Assembly: GCA_903928115.1 (NCBI GenBank)
Contig: CAIYPP010000103.1
Coordinates: 1-64,000, forward strand
From: an uncultured Planctomycetota bacterium
Lineage (GTDB): Bacteria; Planctomycetota; UBA1135; GCA-002686595
Direction of reading: 5' to 3'
DNA: 64,000 nucleotides
Below the pieces are notes generated by a model. That model ran no database searches. It saw nothing but the letters and a program-made list of their open reading frames with translations, and was not told where the DNA came from. Below, one piece after another: positions 56,783 through 64,000 of the stretch. The position numbers and the translations under genes were made by a program. Numbering within the stretch: position 1 is the stretch's first letter; each line of letters opens with the position of its first letter.

Positions 56783-59035
56783 TCACTCGTACTGCCGCGC
56801 TGCTTCGGCGAGACGTCTCGCGAGGCCAGAAACGCGCAGACTCGGCTCCGCGTTGTCGATCGCCATGGAGAGCGCGCGCTCGGATCCGACGAGCACGAGC
56901 AGCTTCTTGGCGCGCGTCACCGCCGTGTAGAGGAGGTTGCGCTGCAACATCAAGAAGTGCTGCGAGACGAGCGGGATCACGACGACGTCGTACTCGCTGC
57001 CCTGCGAGCGGTGCACGGTGATCGCGAACGCGCTCTGCAGGTCAGAGAGCTCGTCCGGCGCGTACAGCACCTTCTTCTCGGGGTACTTCACGCTCACCCC
57101 GCTCTCGTCGACCGCGACGATGCGCCCCATGTCGCCGTTGAAGACCTCTTTTTCGTAGTCGTTGCGCGTTTGAATGACCCGGTCCCCGATGCGCCACGAG
57201 CGGTTGCCGAGGCGATATTCCTCGACGTTCGCGCCGAGCGCGGCGCGCAAGCGCTCGTTCAGCGCATCGACGCCGCAGTCGCCCTTGTACATCGGCGCGA
57301 GCACCTGCACGCTCGTCGACCAGTCGAAGCCGAAGCTGCGCGGGATGCGCTCGGTGACGACTTCGATGACGCGGTCGGCGCAGCGGCGCGGGTCGTCCGC
57401 GGGGAAGAAGTAGAAGTCCGCGGCGCGGTCGCCCTTCTCCGGAAGTTGCGGAGGCTCGCCCGCGAGGATGCGGTGGGCGTTGGCGACGATCAGGCTGCCG
57501 CGGCCTTGTCGGTGGATCTGCGTCAGGCGGAAGGTGGGGACGCACTTCGACGCGATCAGATCGCACAGCACGTTGCCCGGCGCGACGGACGGCAGCTGGT
57601 CGGGGTCCCCGACGAGCACGACGCGCGTGTGCGGCCCCACCGCTTTGAAGAGATGGTGGGCGATCACGACGTCGAGCATCGACATCTCGTCGACGACGAG
57701 CAGGTCGCACTTCAGCGGATTCTTCGCGTCGTGCGCGAAGCCGCCGTCTTCAGGGTCGTACTGCAGCAGTCGGTGCACGGTCGAAGCGGCGCGCCCCGTA
57801 GCCTCTGCGAGGCGCTTCGCGGCGCGGCCCGTGGGGGACGCGAGCAGCACGCGCGCTCCGGCGCCTTCCGCGAGCGCCACGACGCTGCGGACGATCGTCG
57901 TCTTTCCGACGCCCGGTCCGCCGGTGAGCAGTCCGATGCCCGTCGCGAGCAGTCCGAGCACGGCATGGCGCTGATCCGAGTCGAGCTCGAGCCCGCTCTG
58001 GCGCTCGAAGCGTGCGAGCTCGACCTCACCGGCGAGCGCGTGGACGTCGTGCTCCACGGCGAGGCGCATCACGTTGGCCGCGAGGCCGCGCTCGCTCGCA
58101 GCGAGGTGGGGCAGGTAGAGCGCTCGCTCACCGGGCGCGGTCTCACCGTCGATGACGAGCTCATCCGAGTCGACGAGCTCCTGCAAAGCTCTCTCGAAGC
58201 GGGCGTCGTCGATGTCGAGCTGCACGAGGTCGCGCGCGTTCTCGCGCAGGCGGCGCTCGCCGAGCAGCGTGTGTCCGTCGTCGGCTGCACTGCGCAGCGC
58301 GTGCAGGAGCGCCGCTCGCGTGCGCTCGGGGCCGTCGAGCGCGAAGCCGAGCTCGCGTGCGATGCGATCTGCGATCGTGAAGCCGATGCCGCTCACGGCG
58401 CCCGCGAGCCGATAGGGGTTGGCGCGCACGAGCGCCTCCGCGTCGGCTCCGAGCTTGCGCAGCACCGCCGCGGACTGCCGCGGGCCGAGACCGACCCCTC
58501 GCAGGAAGGCGTTGAGCTTGTGGCGCCCGTACTCGGCCTTGACCGCCGCGATCAGCCCTTCGCGCACCGCACCGCGCAGTCCGACCACGCCGGTGAGCTT
58601 GTCGGGCTCCTTGTGGATCACCTCGATCGCGTTGGGGCCGAGCTTCTCGACGATGCGCCGCGCGAGCGTCTCGCCGATCCCGTCGAAGGCGTCCGACGAC
58701 AGGTAGCGCACGGCGCCTTCGACCCCGAGCGGCGGGAGCGGCTCGCTGCTCTCGAAGCTGAACTGTCGACCGTGCGAGCGATGGCTCGTCCATTGGCCGC
58801 GCAGCCGCAGCCGCAGACCCGCGCTCGGCCGATCCATCGCACCGACGGCCGTCACGCGGGTCGATCGCCACAGGGTCTGCGCGTTCGGGTCGTCGAAGCC
58901 CTCCTCGGGCGCGACACGCAGCACCGTGTACTGCGTCTCGGGGTTGTGGAACGTCACGACCTCGACCTCGCCTTGGAGCACGGTGCCTAGGGCGGTGCTC
59001 GTCGTCGGTTCGCGGTCTTCGGACTCCTCGCTCAC
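56783..59035 (-). CDS. recD2: RecD-like ATP-dependent 5'-3' DNA helicase RecD2
   Basis: 750 residues from a GTG at 59035 with a GGAAGGA ribosome site; open frame upstream to 59248 is Arg-rich and unlikely coding. N-terminal OB-like part and tandem helix-hairpin-helix region (FDGIGETLARRIVEKLGPNA, SGIGFTIADRIARELGF) mark RecD2 rather than RecBCD RecD. SF1B motifs: Walker A GGPGVGKTT at 372-380, motif II VDEMSMLD at 448-455, GDPDQLPSVAPG, and motif VI-type TVHRSQGSEYD and YTAVTRAKKL. Works in mismatch or fork repair without RecB/RecC. Confidence 0.95.
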   Translation of the reverse strand: MSEESEDREPTTSTALGTVLQGEVEVVTFHNPETQYTVLRVAPEEGFDDPNAQTLWRSTRVTAVGAMDRPSAGLRLRLRGQWTSHRSHGRQFSFESSEPLPPLGVEGAVRYLSSDAFDGIGETLARRIVEKLGPNAIEVIHKEPDKLTGVVGLRGAVREGLIAAVKAEYGRHKLNAFLRGVGLGPRQSAAVLRKLGADAEALVRANPYRLAGAVSGIGFTIADRIARELGFALDGPERTRAALLHALRSAADDGHTLLGERRLRENARDLVQLDIDDARFERALQELVDSDELVIDGETAPGERALYLPHLAASERGLAANVMRLAVEHDVHALAGEVELARFERQSGLELDSDQRHAVLGLLATGIGLLTGGPGVGKTTIVRSVVALAEGAGARVLLASPTGRAAKRLAEATGRAASTVHRLLQYDPEDGGFAHDAKNPLKCDLLVVDEMSMLDVVIAHHLFKAVGPHTRVVLVGDPDQLPSVAPGNVLCDLIASKCVPTFRLTQIHRQGRGSLIVANAHRILAGEPPQLPEKGDRAADFYFFPADDPRRCADRVIEVVTERIPRSFGFDWSTSVQVLAPMYKGDCGVDALNERLRAALGANVEEYRLGNRSWRIGDRVIQTRNDYEKEVFNGDMGRIVAVDESGVSVKYPEKKVLYAPDELSDLQSAFAITVHRSQGSEYDVVVIPLVSQHFLMLQRNLLYTAVTRAKKLLVLVGSERALSMAIDNAEPSLRVSGLARRLAEAARQYE

Positions 59036-59081
59036 GGGCTTCCTTCCGCGCGAGAGGATAGGTCGCCGAACGTGCGGTCGC

Positions 59082-59372
59082 TCAGCGGATCGGCGCGCGG
59101 CCCGCGAGCGTTTTTCCGGAGGACGAGCGGGCCGTGAAGTGCAGCTCACCGTCGCGAGCACCCGCCGCGAGCTCCCAGCGCTCACCGTCGGGGCCGGTCG
59201 CCGAGCCGACATAGGTCGTGGGCGAGTCGGCGATGAGTACCGGGGCACTCAGACCGCTCGACGCGAGCGGGGATGTGAGCGTGGCGAGGGCCTCGGCGGC
59301 ACTCGGGGCGCGGTACGTGCAGCCGACGAGCAGGGCGGCGACGAGCGCGAGCGAGGCGATGTTCAGCTTCAT
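59082..59372 (-). CDS. Small lipoprotein (hypothetical)
   Basis: 96 residues from the ATG at 59372. Signal peptide II: MKLNIASLALVAALLVGC, with Cys18 as the lipid-modified residue of an L-L-V-G-C lipobox. The mature part is Ala/Ser/Thr-rich with a short beta-like pattern (TTYVGSATGPDGERWELAAG). No family recognised. The ATG overlaps a TGA of an upstream frame (see findings); 46 bp after its stop the recD2 GTG begins. Confidence 0.7.
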   Translation of the reverse strand: MKLNIASLALVAALLVGCTYRAPSAAEALATLTSPLASSGLSAPVLIADSPTTYVGSATGPDGERWELAAGARDGELHFTARSSSGKTLAGRAPIR

Positions 59373-59512
59373 AAGTCGTGATCTATCAAATATTTGCGGA
59401 GATCCTCGCGGGTGTCGAGCGGGTTGCCGACGGGGGTTCGCGAGCCACCCTGGGCGGCCCACTTCCCACCCGCTCGGGTCCTCGCTATGCTCTTCCCCCC
59501 TGTCCATTTCAA

Positions 59513-59528
59513 GGAGCCGCAGGGCTCC
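59513..59528 (+). promoter_or_regulatory. rpsU leader hairpin
   Basis: GGAGCC, 4-base loop GCAG, GGCTCC: a perfect 6 bp stem ending one base before the AAGG ribosome site of rpsU. Pairing this close to the start could limit initiation and suits autoregulation of a ribosomal protein, but no known S21 leader motif was recognised. Confidence 0.4.
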
Positions 59529-59542
59529 AAGGTAGAGTTCGC

Positions 59543-59818
59543 TTGACGATCAAGGTCCTGGTTCGACAGAACGAGTCGCTCGAAGCCGCGCTGCGCCGCT
59601 TCAAGCGCCAGTGCAACTACAGCGGCGTCTTCCGCCTCGCCAAGGCGAAGACCTGGCACGAGAAGCGCTCCGACAAGCTGCGTCGCGAGCGCCGCGAGCG
59701 CCTCCGCACGATCCAGCGCGCGAGCCGTCAGGCGCGCGACCTGATCATGGGTCACCGCCCGCCGCCGAAGCGCAAGATGTTCGGTGGCCCCCGCTCGGGC
59801 GGCCCCGGTCGCGGTTGA
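59543..59818 (+). CDS. rpsU: Small ribosomal subunit protein bS21
   Basis: 91 residues. The conserved core is plain: TIKVLVRQNESLEAALRRFK followed by RQCNYSGVF, then the basic helix KTWHEKRSDKLRRERRERLR. It is longer than E. coli S21 (71), with a Gly/Pro/Arg C-terminal tail (HRPPPKRKMFGGPRSGG). No ATG or GTG fits; a TTG at 59543 is the likely start, with AAGG about 10 bases upstream. TTG for a ribosomal protein is unusual. A small hairpin lies directly upstream. Confidence 0.9.
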   Translation: MTIKVLVRQNESLEAALRRFKRQCNYSGVFRLAKAKTWHEKRSDKLRRERRERLRTIQRASRQARDLIMGHRPPPKRKMFGGPRSGGPGRG

Positions 59819-59917
59819 TCGCCGCGCGCCTCCCCCGAGGCGCGGCCTTCGAAACTCCACGTCGCCGTGGTGCCCACGCACCGCGGCGACGTGGTCTCAT
59901 GTCCACGCCGGTGCACG

Positions 59918-60982
59918 ATGTCGAAGCTCAGGCTGCTCAAGAAGGACCGTGACCTCTCCAAGCCGTTGGAGCAGGTCGAGCTCCTCGTGCGCGCGAGCGA
60001 CCTCCAGCTCCGGCCGGAGGAGGTCGAGCTGCGCCTCGATCGCTTCCTCGGGCTGCACATGCACTGGCGCTCGCGGACTTCGATCCAAGACCTGATCAAG
60101 GACGGGTACGTCTACGTCGACGTCACCTCGCCCGACCGGCCGCAGGGAACCGGCGAGCTCGTGCAGGAGCGGCGGCCCGGCCGGCGGCTGCGCGACCGCA
60201 CGCGCGTGTTGGTCGTGGTGCCGGAGGAGCTGCGCGTCGACCTCACCATGGTGGTCGACAACGACCTCGTGGTGCTCTACGAGGACGAGGACGTGCTCGC
60301 GGTCGACAAGCCGCCGATGCTGCCGGTCCATCCGAGCGGCAGGCACCTTGCGGACACGCTCATCCAGCGCGTGCACGCCCGCTACGGCGCCGACAAGCTC
60401 GAGCGCGAGTCCCGTCCGCGGCTGGCGCACCGCATCGACCGCGAGACGAGCGGCATCGTGCTCATCGGCATGCACCCGGAGGCGCACTCGGAGCTGCGGC
60501 GGCAGTTCGAGGAGCACGAGGTCGGCAAGGAGTACCTCGCGATCGTGCGCGGCGCGCCCCAACAGGACTTCGGGCGCATCGACGATCCGATCGGCTCGGC
60601 GCGCGGCAGCGCGATCGGCCTCAAGATGGCCTGTCGGCCGGACGGCGACGAGGCGCGCACCGACTGGAAGGTGTTGGAGCGCCGCCGCGACTGCTCGCTG
60701 GTGCACTGCCGCCTGTTCACAGGACGTCAGCACCAGATCCGCGTCCACTTGGAGTCGATCGGGCACCCGCTCGTCGGCGACAAGCTCTACGGCTACGGCG
60801 AGCACTACTTCCAGAAGTACAACGACGGCGAGCTGACGGCGGAGGACATGGCGGTGCTCGAGCTTCCGCGCCAGGCGCTCCACCACCACCGTCTGACGTT
60901 CACGCATCCGCGCACCGGGCAGCCGCTGCAGATCGAAAGCCCGCTGGCGGCGGACCTCGCCGAGTTCCTCGCGGGCCGCTGA
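59918..60982 (+). CDS. RluA-family pseudouridine synthase
   Basis: 354 residues. Isomerises uridine to pseudouridine in rRNA or tRNA. An S4-like N-terminal domain is likely at 35-70 (LRLDRFLGLHMHWRSRTSIQ, LIKDGYVYVD). Catalytic domain: LYEDEDVLAVDKPPMLPVHP, catalytic Asp174 in HRIDRETSGIVLIG (the H-R-L-D-x-x-T-S-G motif with Ile for Leu), LFTGRQHQIRVHLESIGHPL and VGDKLYGYGE. A ~25-residue insert (YFQKYNDGELTAEDMAVLEL) before the last strands is typical of some bacterial clades. Target nucleotide unknown. ATG at 59918 preferred. Confidence 0.92.
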   Translation: MSKLRLLKKDRDLSKPLEQVELLVRASDLQLRPEEVELRLDRFLGLHMHWRSRTSIQDLIKDGYVYVDVTSPDRPQGTGELVQERRPGRRLRDRTRVLVVVPEELRVDLTMVVDNDLVVLYEDEDVLAVDKPPMLPVHPSGRHLADTLIQRVHARYGADKLERESRPRLAHRIDRETSGIVLIGMHPEAHSELRRQFEEHEVGKEYLAIVRGAPQQDFGRIDDPIGSARGSAIGLKMACRPDGDEARTDWKVLERRRDCSLVHCRLFTGRQHQIRVHLESIGHPLVGDKLYGYGEHYFQKYNDGELTAEDMAVLELPRQALHHHRLTFTHPRTGQPLQIESPLAADLAEFLAGR

Positions 60983-61013
60983 GCGACTCGGGAATGGCGC
61001 CGCGTGCGACTCC

Positions 61014-62405
61014 ATGCGCACAATGGAGTCGATGGTGCCGCGCACGGAGGGGATCGACCGTCGGGAGCTGCTCGGAGGAGCGGCGGCGCTCGGACTCGCC
61101 GCGGCGTGCGCGCCGCGTGAGAGCACGACGTCGGCGGTGCGTCCCAAGAGCGTTCTGGTGTTGCTCGCCGATGACCTCAGCGCGCGCGACTTGGGTTGCT
61201 ACGGCTGCGCGGACGCGCGAACTCCGGCGATCGACCGCCTCGCGCGCGAGGGCGCGCGCTTCACACACGCCTACACCGCTGTCGGCGTGTGCCAACCTTC
61301 GCGTTCGAGCCTCTACACCGGTCTCTATCCGCATCGACACGGCGCGATGGGCTTCGGTGCCATTCGCGGCGACGTCGCGACATGGCCGGAGCTGTTGCGA
61401 GTGCGCGGCATGTTCACCGCGCTCGTCGGCAAGCTCGACGTCGACCCGCTGGAGAAGTTCCCGTTCGACCACCTGCTCAAGGCCGTCGATATGCCGAGCC
61501 GCCGCGACCCGGCGCTGTGGGAGACCCATGCGCGCGACATCTTCGCGCGCGCTGCCGGTCGGCCGTTCGCTGCGGTGCTCGGGCTCTCGGATCCGCATCG
61601 ACCGTACGACGAAGATGACACGCCCCGCACGACGGATCCTGCCAGCGTCCGCGTCCCGCGCTCGCTGTGGGACACCGACGGCACGCGCGCCGAATACGCG
61701 CGCTATCTCGACTGCATCGCGCGCCTCGATCGCACGGTCGAGCGCGTGCTCGTTGCTCTGCGCGAGTCGGGGCGAGCGGACGACACGCTCGTCGTCTTCG
61801 CAGCGGACAACGGCGCTTCGTTTCCGTTCGCCAAGTCGACTCTGTACGAGCCCGGCGTGCGCATGCCGCTTCTGGTCCACGGTCCCGGCGTGCTGCCGGG
61901 TACGCGTGACGAGTTCGTCTCTCTGCTCGACGTGCTCCCGACGGCTCTCGAGCTCGCGGGCGCGAGTGGGCCAGTGCTCGACGGACGCTCGCTGGCGCCG
62001 ACGTTGTTCGAAGCGCGCTCGCTCGGCCGCGCGAGCTTCGTGACGATGCAGACCGAGAACAACCGCGAGCAGGCGCGGCCCGCGCGCGCGCTGCACACGG
62101 CGCGCTTTGCGTACATCCGCAACCTCGGCCCCGAAATGGCGACCGTGAGCAACGTCGTGGGCCACTCGCAGACTTGGGAGTCGGGAAAGGTGGCCGCGCG
62201 AACCGACGCTGCGATCGCCGCCCGCATGAAGGCCTACCTGTATCGGCCGAAAGACGAGCTGTACGACCTCGACGGCGACCCCGAGCAGCTCGTGAACCTC
62301 GCCGAGGAGCCCGCGCACGCGCAGCAGACCGCGGACATGCGCGCGCAGCTGCGCCGCTGGATGGAAGAGAACGCCGATCCTCAACTCGCGGAGTTCGACG
62401 CATGA
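61014..62405 (+). CDS. Sulfatase, lipoprotein
   Basis: 463 residues. N-terminal DRRELLGGAAALGLAAAC is a combined twin-arginine-like and lipobox sequence, with Cys32 as likely lipid anchor. Formylglycine site Cys93 in CQPSR, so the canonical C-x-P-S-R. Metal/sulfate residues: LADDLSARDLGCYG, GKLDVDPL, DPHRPYDEDD and FAADNGASFPFAK. It lacks the usual GKWHLG, having GKLDVDP, as does its neighbour, so both form one subfamily. ATGs at 61014, 61023 and 61032 are all possible starts. The stop overlaps the next sulfatase's ATG (ATGA). Confidence 0.88.
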   Translation: MRTMESMVPRTEGIDRRELLGGAAALGLAAACAPRESTTSAVRPKSVLVLLADDLSARDLGCYGCADARTPAIDRLAREGARFTHAYTAVGVCQPSRSSLYTGLYPHRHGAMGFGAIRGDVATWPELLRVRGMFTALVGKLDVDPLEKFPFDHLLKAVDMPSRRDPALWETHARDIFARAAGRPFAAVLGLSDPHRPYDEDDTPRTTDPASVRVPRSLWDTDGTRAEYARYLDCIARLDRTVERVLVALRESGRADDTLVVFAADNGASFPFAKSTLYEPGVRMPLLVHGPGVLPGTRDEFVSLLDVLPTALELAGASGPVLDGRSLAPTLFEARSLGRASFVTMQTENNREQARPARALHTARFAYIRNLGPEMATVSNVVGHSQTWESGKVAARTDAAIAARMKAYLYRPKDELYDLDGDPEQLVNLAEEPAHAQQTADMRAQLRRWMEENADPQLAEFDA

Positions 62406-63814
62406 CGCCGCCGCTCACGCGACGCGACTTGCTCGCAGCGGCCGCGGTCGCGCCGCTCGTCGCGAACGCCGCCTGTGAGTCGCCGGCGACAACGGCCTCG
62501 CCGACGCCCGCCAAGCCGGAGCCGCCGCGCGTGCCGCGCCACGTCGTGATTCTCGTCGCGGACGATCAGTCGCGCACGGACATGGGCTGCTACGGCAACC
62601 GAGACTGCCACACGCCCAACATCGACGCGCTCGCCGCGTCGGGAGCGCGCTTCGACTGCGGCTATGCGGTCGTCGGCGTCTGCAAGCCGTCGCGCTCGGC
62701 GATGTACACGGGCCTGTACCCGCACAACAACGGCGCCGTGGGCTTCGTTCCGGTGCGCGAGGACGTCGCGACGTGGTGCGAGCTCCTGCGCAGCGATGTG
62801 TGCGCGACGGGCATGATCGGCAAGCTCAACGTCAAGCCGCTCGCGAAGTTCCGCTTCGAGAAGTGGGTCGCGCCGAAGAAGGTCGGCGACGCGCGCGACG
62901 GCGACGAGATCGCGCTGGCCTTGCGCGAGATGATCGCGGGTTTCGAGGGGCGGCGAATGGCGCTGGTGGTGAACCTGAAAGATCCGCACCGTCCGTTCCG
63001 CGAGCCGCTGCGCGACGCGGACCCGAACACGCCGATCCCGCACGATCCGGCGCAGGTCGCGCTCCCGCCGAAGTTCGCGGACACTCCCGAGACACGCGCG
63101 GAGCTCGCGCAGTACTACGACTTCGTGTGGCGGCTCGATCGAACGGTTGGGAGCGTGCTCGCGGTGCTCGAGCAGACGGGCCTCGCTCAGGACACGCTCG
63201 TCGTTCTCACGAGCGACAACGGACAGTCGTTTCCGTTCGCGAAGACCACGCTCTACGAGCAGGGCATCAACGTGCCGTTCCTCGTGCGCTGGCCGGGAGT
63301 CGTGGCGCCGGGAACGACGAGCCGAGCGCTCGTGAGCCTGCTCGATTTCTTGCCGACGGCACTCGACGCCTTTGGCTTGGAAGCTCCGACGGCGCTCGAC
63401 GGCCGCTCGCTCCTGCCGCTGCTGCGCGGCGAGGTTGCGCAAGTGCGCGAGCGCTTCGTCGGCGAGCACACCGAGCATCTCTCTGGGAAGCCGAATCCGT
63501 CGCGCTCGATCCGTGACGCACGCTTCAAGTACATCCGCAACTATCCAGCGGCCGAGGACTTCGCCAACAACGTGCTGGAGTTCAGCATGACGTGGAAGTC
63601 GTGGATTCGTGCTGCGCGCACGGATGCCGCGCTGCGAGCGCGCATGCAGAAGTTGATGCAACGTCCTCCCGAGGAGCTTTACGACCTCGATGCGGATCCG
63701 TGGGAGCAGCGCGATCTCGCGGAGCAGCCGGAGCATGCAGAGACGCTCGCGCGACTGCGCGGCGAGCTCGATCGCTGGATGCGCGAGAGCGGCGATCCGC
63801 TCAGCGCGGGCTGA
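62402..63814 (+). CDS. Sulfatase, lipoprotein (paralogue of upstream gene)
   Basis: 470 residues. Signal with lipobox: MTPPLTRRDLLAAAAVAPLV then ANAAC, Cys25. Catalytic Asp pair VADDQSRTDMGCYG, formylglycine Cys94 in CKPSR, GKLNVKPL, NLKDPHRPF, TSDNGQSFPFAK and a DLDADPWEQRDL end. It aligns along its whole length with the preceding sulfatase, showing tandem duplication of a heparan/N-sulfoglucosamine-sulfohydrolase-like type. ATG at 62402 overlaps the upstream stop (ATGA). Its 3' end overlaps the convergent membrane-protein gene by 14 bp. Confidence 0.9.
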   Translation: MTPPLTRRDLLAAAAVAPLVANAACESPATTASPTPAKPEPPRVPRHVVILVADDQSRTDMGCYGNRDCHTPNIDALAASGARFDCGYAVVGVCKPSRSAMYTGLYPHNNGAVGFVPVREDVATWCELLRSDVCATGMIGKLNVKPLAKFRFEKWVAPKKVGDARDGDEIALALREMIAGFEGRRMALVVNLKDPHRPFREPLRDADPNTPIPHDPAQVALPPKFADTPETRAELAQYYDFVWRLDRTVGSVLAVLEQTGLAQDTLVVLTSDNGQSFPFAKTTLYEQGINVPFLVRWPGVVAPGTTSRALVSLLDFLPTALDAFGLEAPTALDGRSLLPLLRGEVAQVRERFVGEHTEHLSGKPNPSRSIRDARFKYIRNYPAAEDFANNVLEFSMTWKSWIRAARTDAALRARMQKLMQRPPEELYDLDADPWEQRDLAEQPEHAETLARLRGELDRWMRESGDPLSAG

Positions 63815-64000
63815 GAGCGGCGCGCGAGCGACGGTCGAGCGTCCACTCGAGCGCCAGCGCGAGCGCGGCCAGTGCGATGGCGTGGAGCGGCCCCGTAACG
63901 ACGCGCGAAGCGAGCACTGCGACGAGCGCGAGCACCCCCGCGATCGTTGCGAGCAGTCCGAGCCAGTCTTGGCTGACGAGGATCTCGTCGGGCGCGACCG
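63801..64000 (-). CDS. C-terminal end of a membrane protein (partial)
   Basis: About 65 residues of an incomplete gene running off the right edge, stop TGA at 63801. Visible: DEILVSQDW, then two hydrophobic segments (LGLLATIAGVLALVAVLASR and LHAIALAALALALEWTLDRR) and a short basic tail. This is the layout of the last membrane helices of planctomycete polytopic proteins with large soluble domains; the family cannot be told from this piece. It overlaps the sulfatase 3' end by 14 bp, convergent. Confidence 0.55.
   Translation of the reverse strand, partial: VAPDEILVSQDWLGLLATIAGVLALVAVLASRVVTGPLHAIALAALALALEWTLDRRSRAALSPR

Noticed and set aside
56612-58990. A 792-codon plus-strand open frame
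   Set aside because: Antisense to recD2; product is shadow-type low complexity.
59390-59460. tRNA-like sequence with GGGTTCGCGAGCC
   Set aside because: The would-be T-arm does not pair and no acceptor or anticodon stems can be formed around it.

Overview
This window is roughly 70% GC by eye, densely coded, and has the gene content of a planctomycete (phylum Planctomycetota, genus not determinable from the sequence alone). The pointers are a PVC-type membrane-bound dehydrogenase/cytochrome c fusion with ThuA domains, three formylglycine-type sulfatases, an adjacent DUF1800/DUF1501 pair, a YfbK-like VWA protein carrying an anti-sigma-like N-terminus, and many GTG/TTG starts and 1-4 bp ATGA/GTGA overlaps. 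Family names come from recognising motifs; no database search was run.

Layout. 1-5.7 kb (minus strand): 5' part of carB, aroB with a coupled membrane protein, a C26 glutamine-amidotransferase-like hydrolase and a DUF4870 protein. 5.7-10 kb: a 764 bp leader with two NrdR boxes and a matching promoter, then nrdA-nrdB (class Ia ribonucleotide reductase) and a terminator hairpin. 10-13 kb: small DUF4375, GNAT, membrane and half-asparaginase genes. 13-18.4 kb: an ECF sigma factor followed by an anti-sigma/VWA fusion and three membrane or anchored proteins, mostly overlapping. 18.4-22.5 kb: a secretin-like exported protein, tryptophan 2,3-dioxygenase coupled to a DinB-fold protein, a real U-tailed terminator, a 24-codon membrane micro-ORF and a WYL regulator. 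22.6-27.7 kb: a four-gene coupled cassette (sigma-region-4-like protein, cytoplasmic protein, 57-residue exported peptide, 1048-residue membrane-anchored repeat protein) whose middle 2.3 kb has clearly lower GC, with both borders inside reading frames.

27.8-33 kb: an alpha/beta hydrolase and SEC-C protein, a 690 bp gene-free stretch with two matching hairpin elements, a Cys-rich zinc protein, a frameshifted DUF2325-like gene and a UbiD decarboxylase. 33-42.2 kb: an MFS transporter and sulfatase divergent from a 1645-residue ThuA/dehydrogenase/cytochrome c/ThuA protein coupled to a PEP-hydrolase-family protein. 42.2-44.6 kb: cobT-cobS-cobC, the lower-ligand end of cobalamin synthesis. 44.7-49.7 kb: DUF1800, DUF1501, a flavin-reductase-like protein and a TraF-like outer-membrane barrel. 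49.7-60.9 kb: housekeeping genes (NUDIX, folC, a DUF2752 protein, rsgA, a SpoU methylase, rarA, recD2, rpsU, an RluA-type pseudouridine synthase). 61-64 kb: two overlapping sulfatase lipoproteins and the 3' end of a membrane protein.

Most of the window is ordinary chromosome. The points most worth following are the mosaic 22.6-27.7 kb cassette, the paired hairpins with covarying inner stems near 29.5-29.75 kb, the NrdR-controlled promoter, the double-ThuA giant protein, and several genes too short for routine calling. No tRNA, rRNA, CRISPR array, insertion sequence or replication origin was seen.
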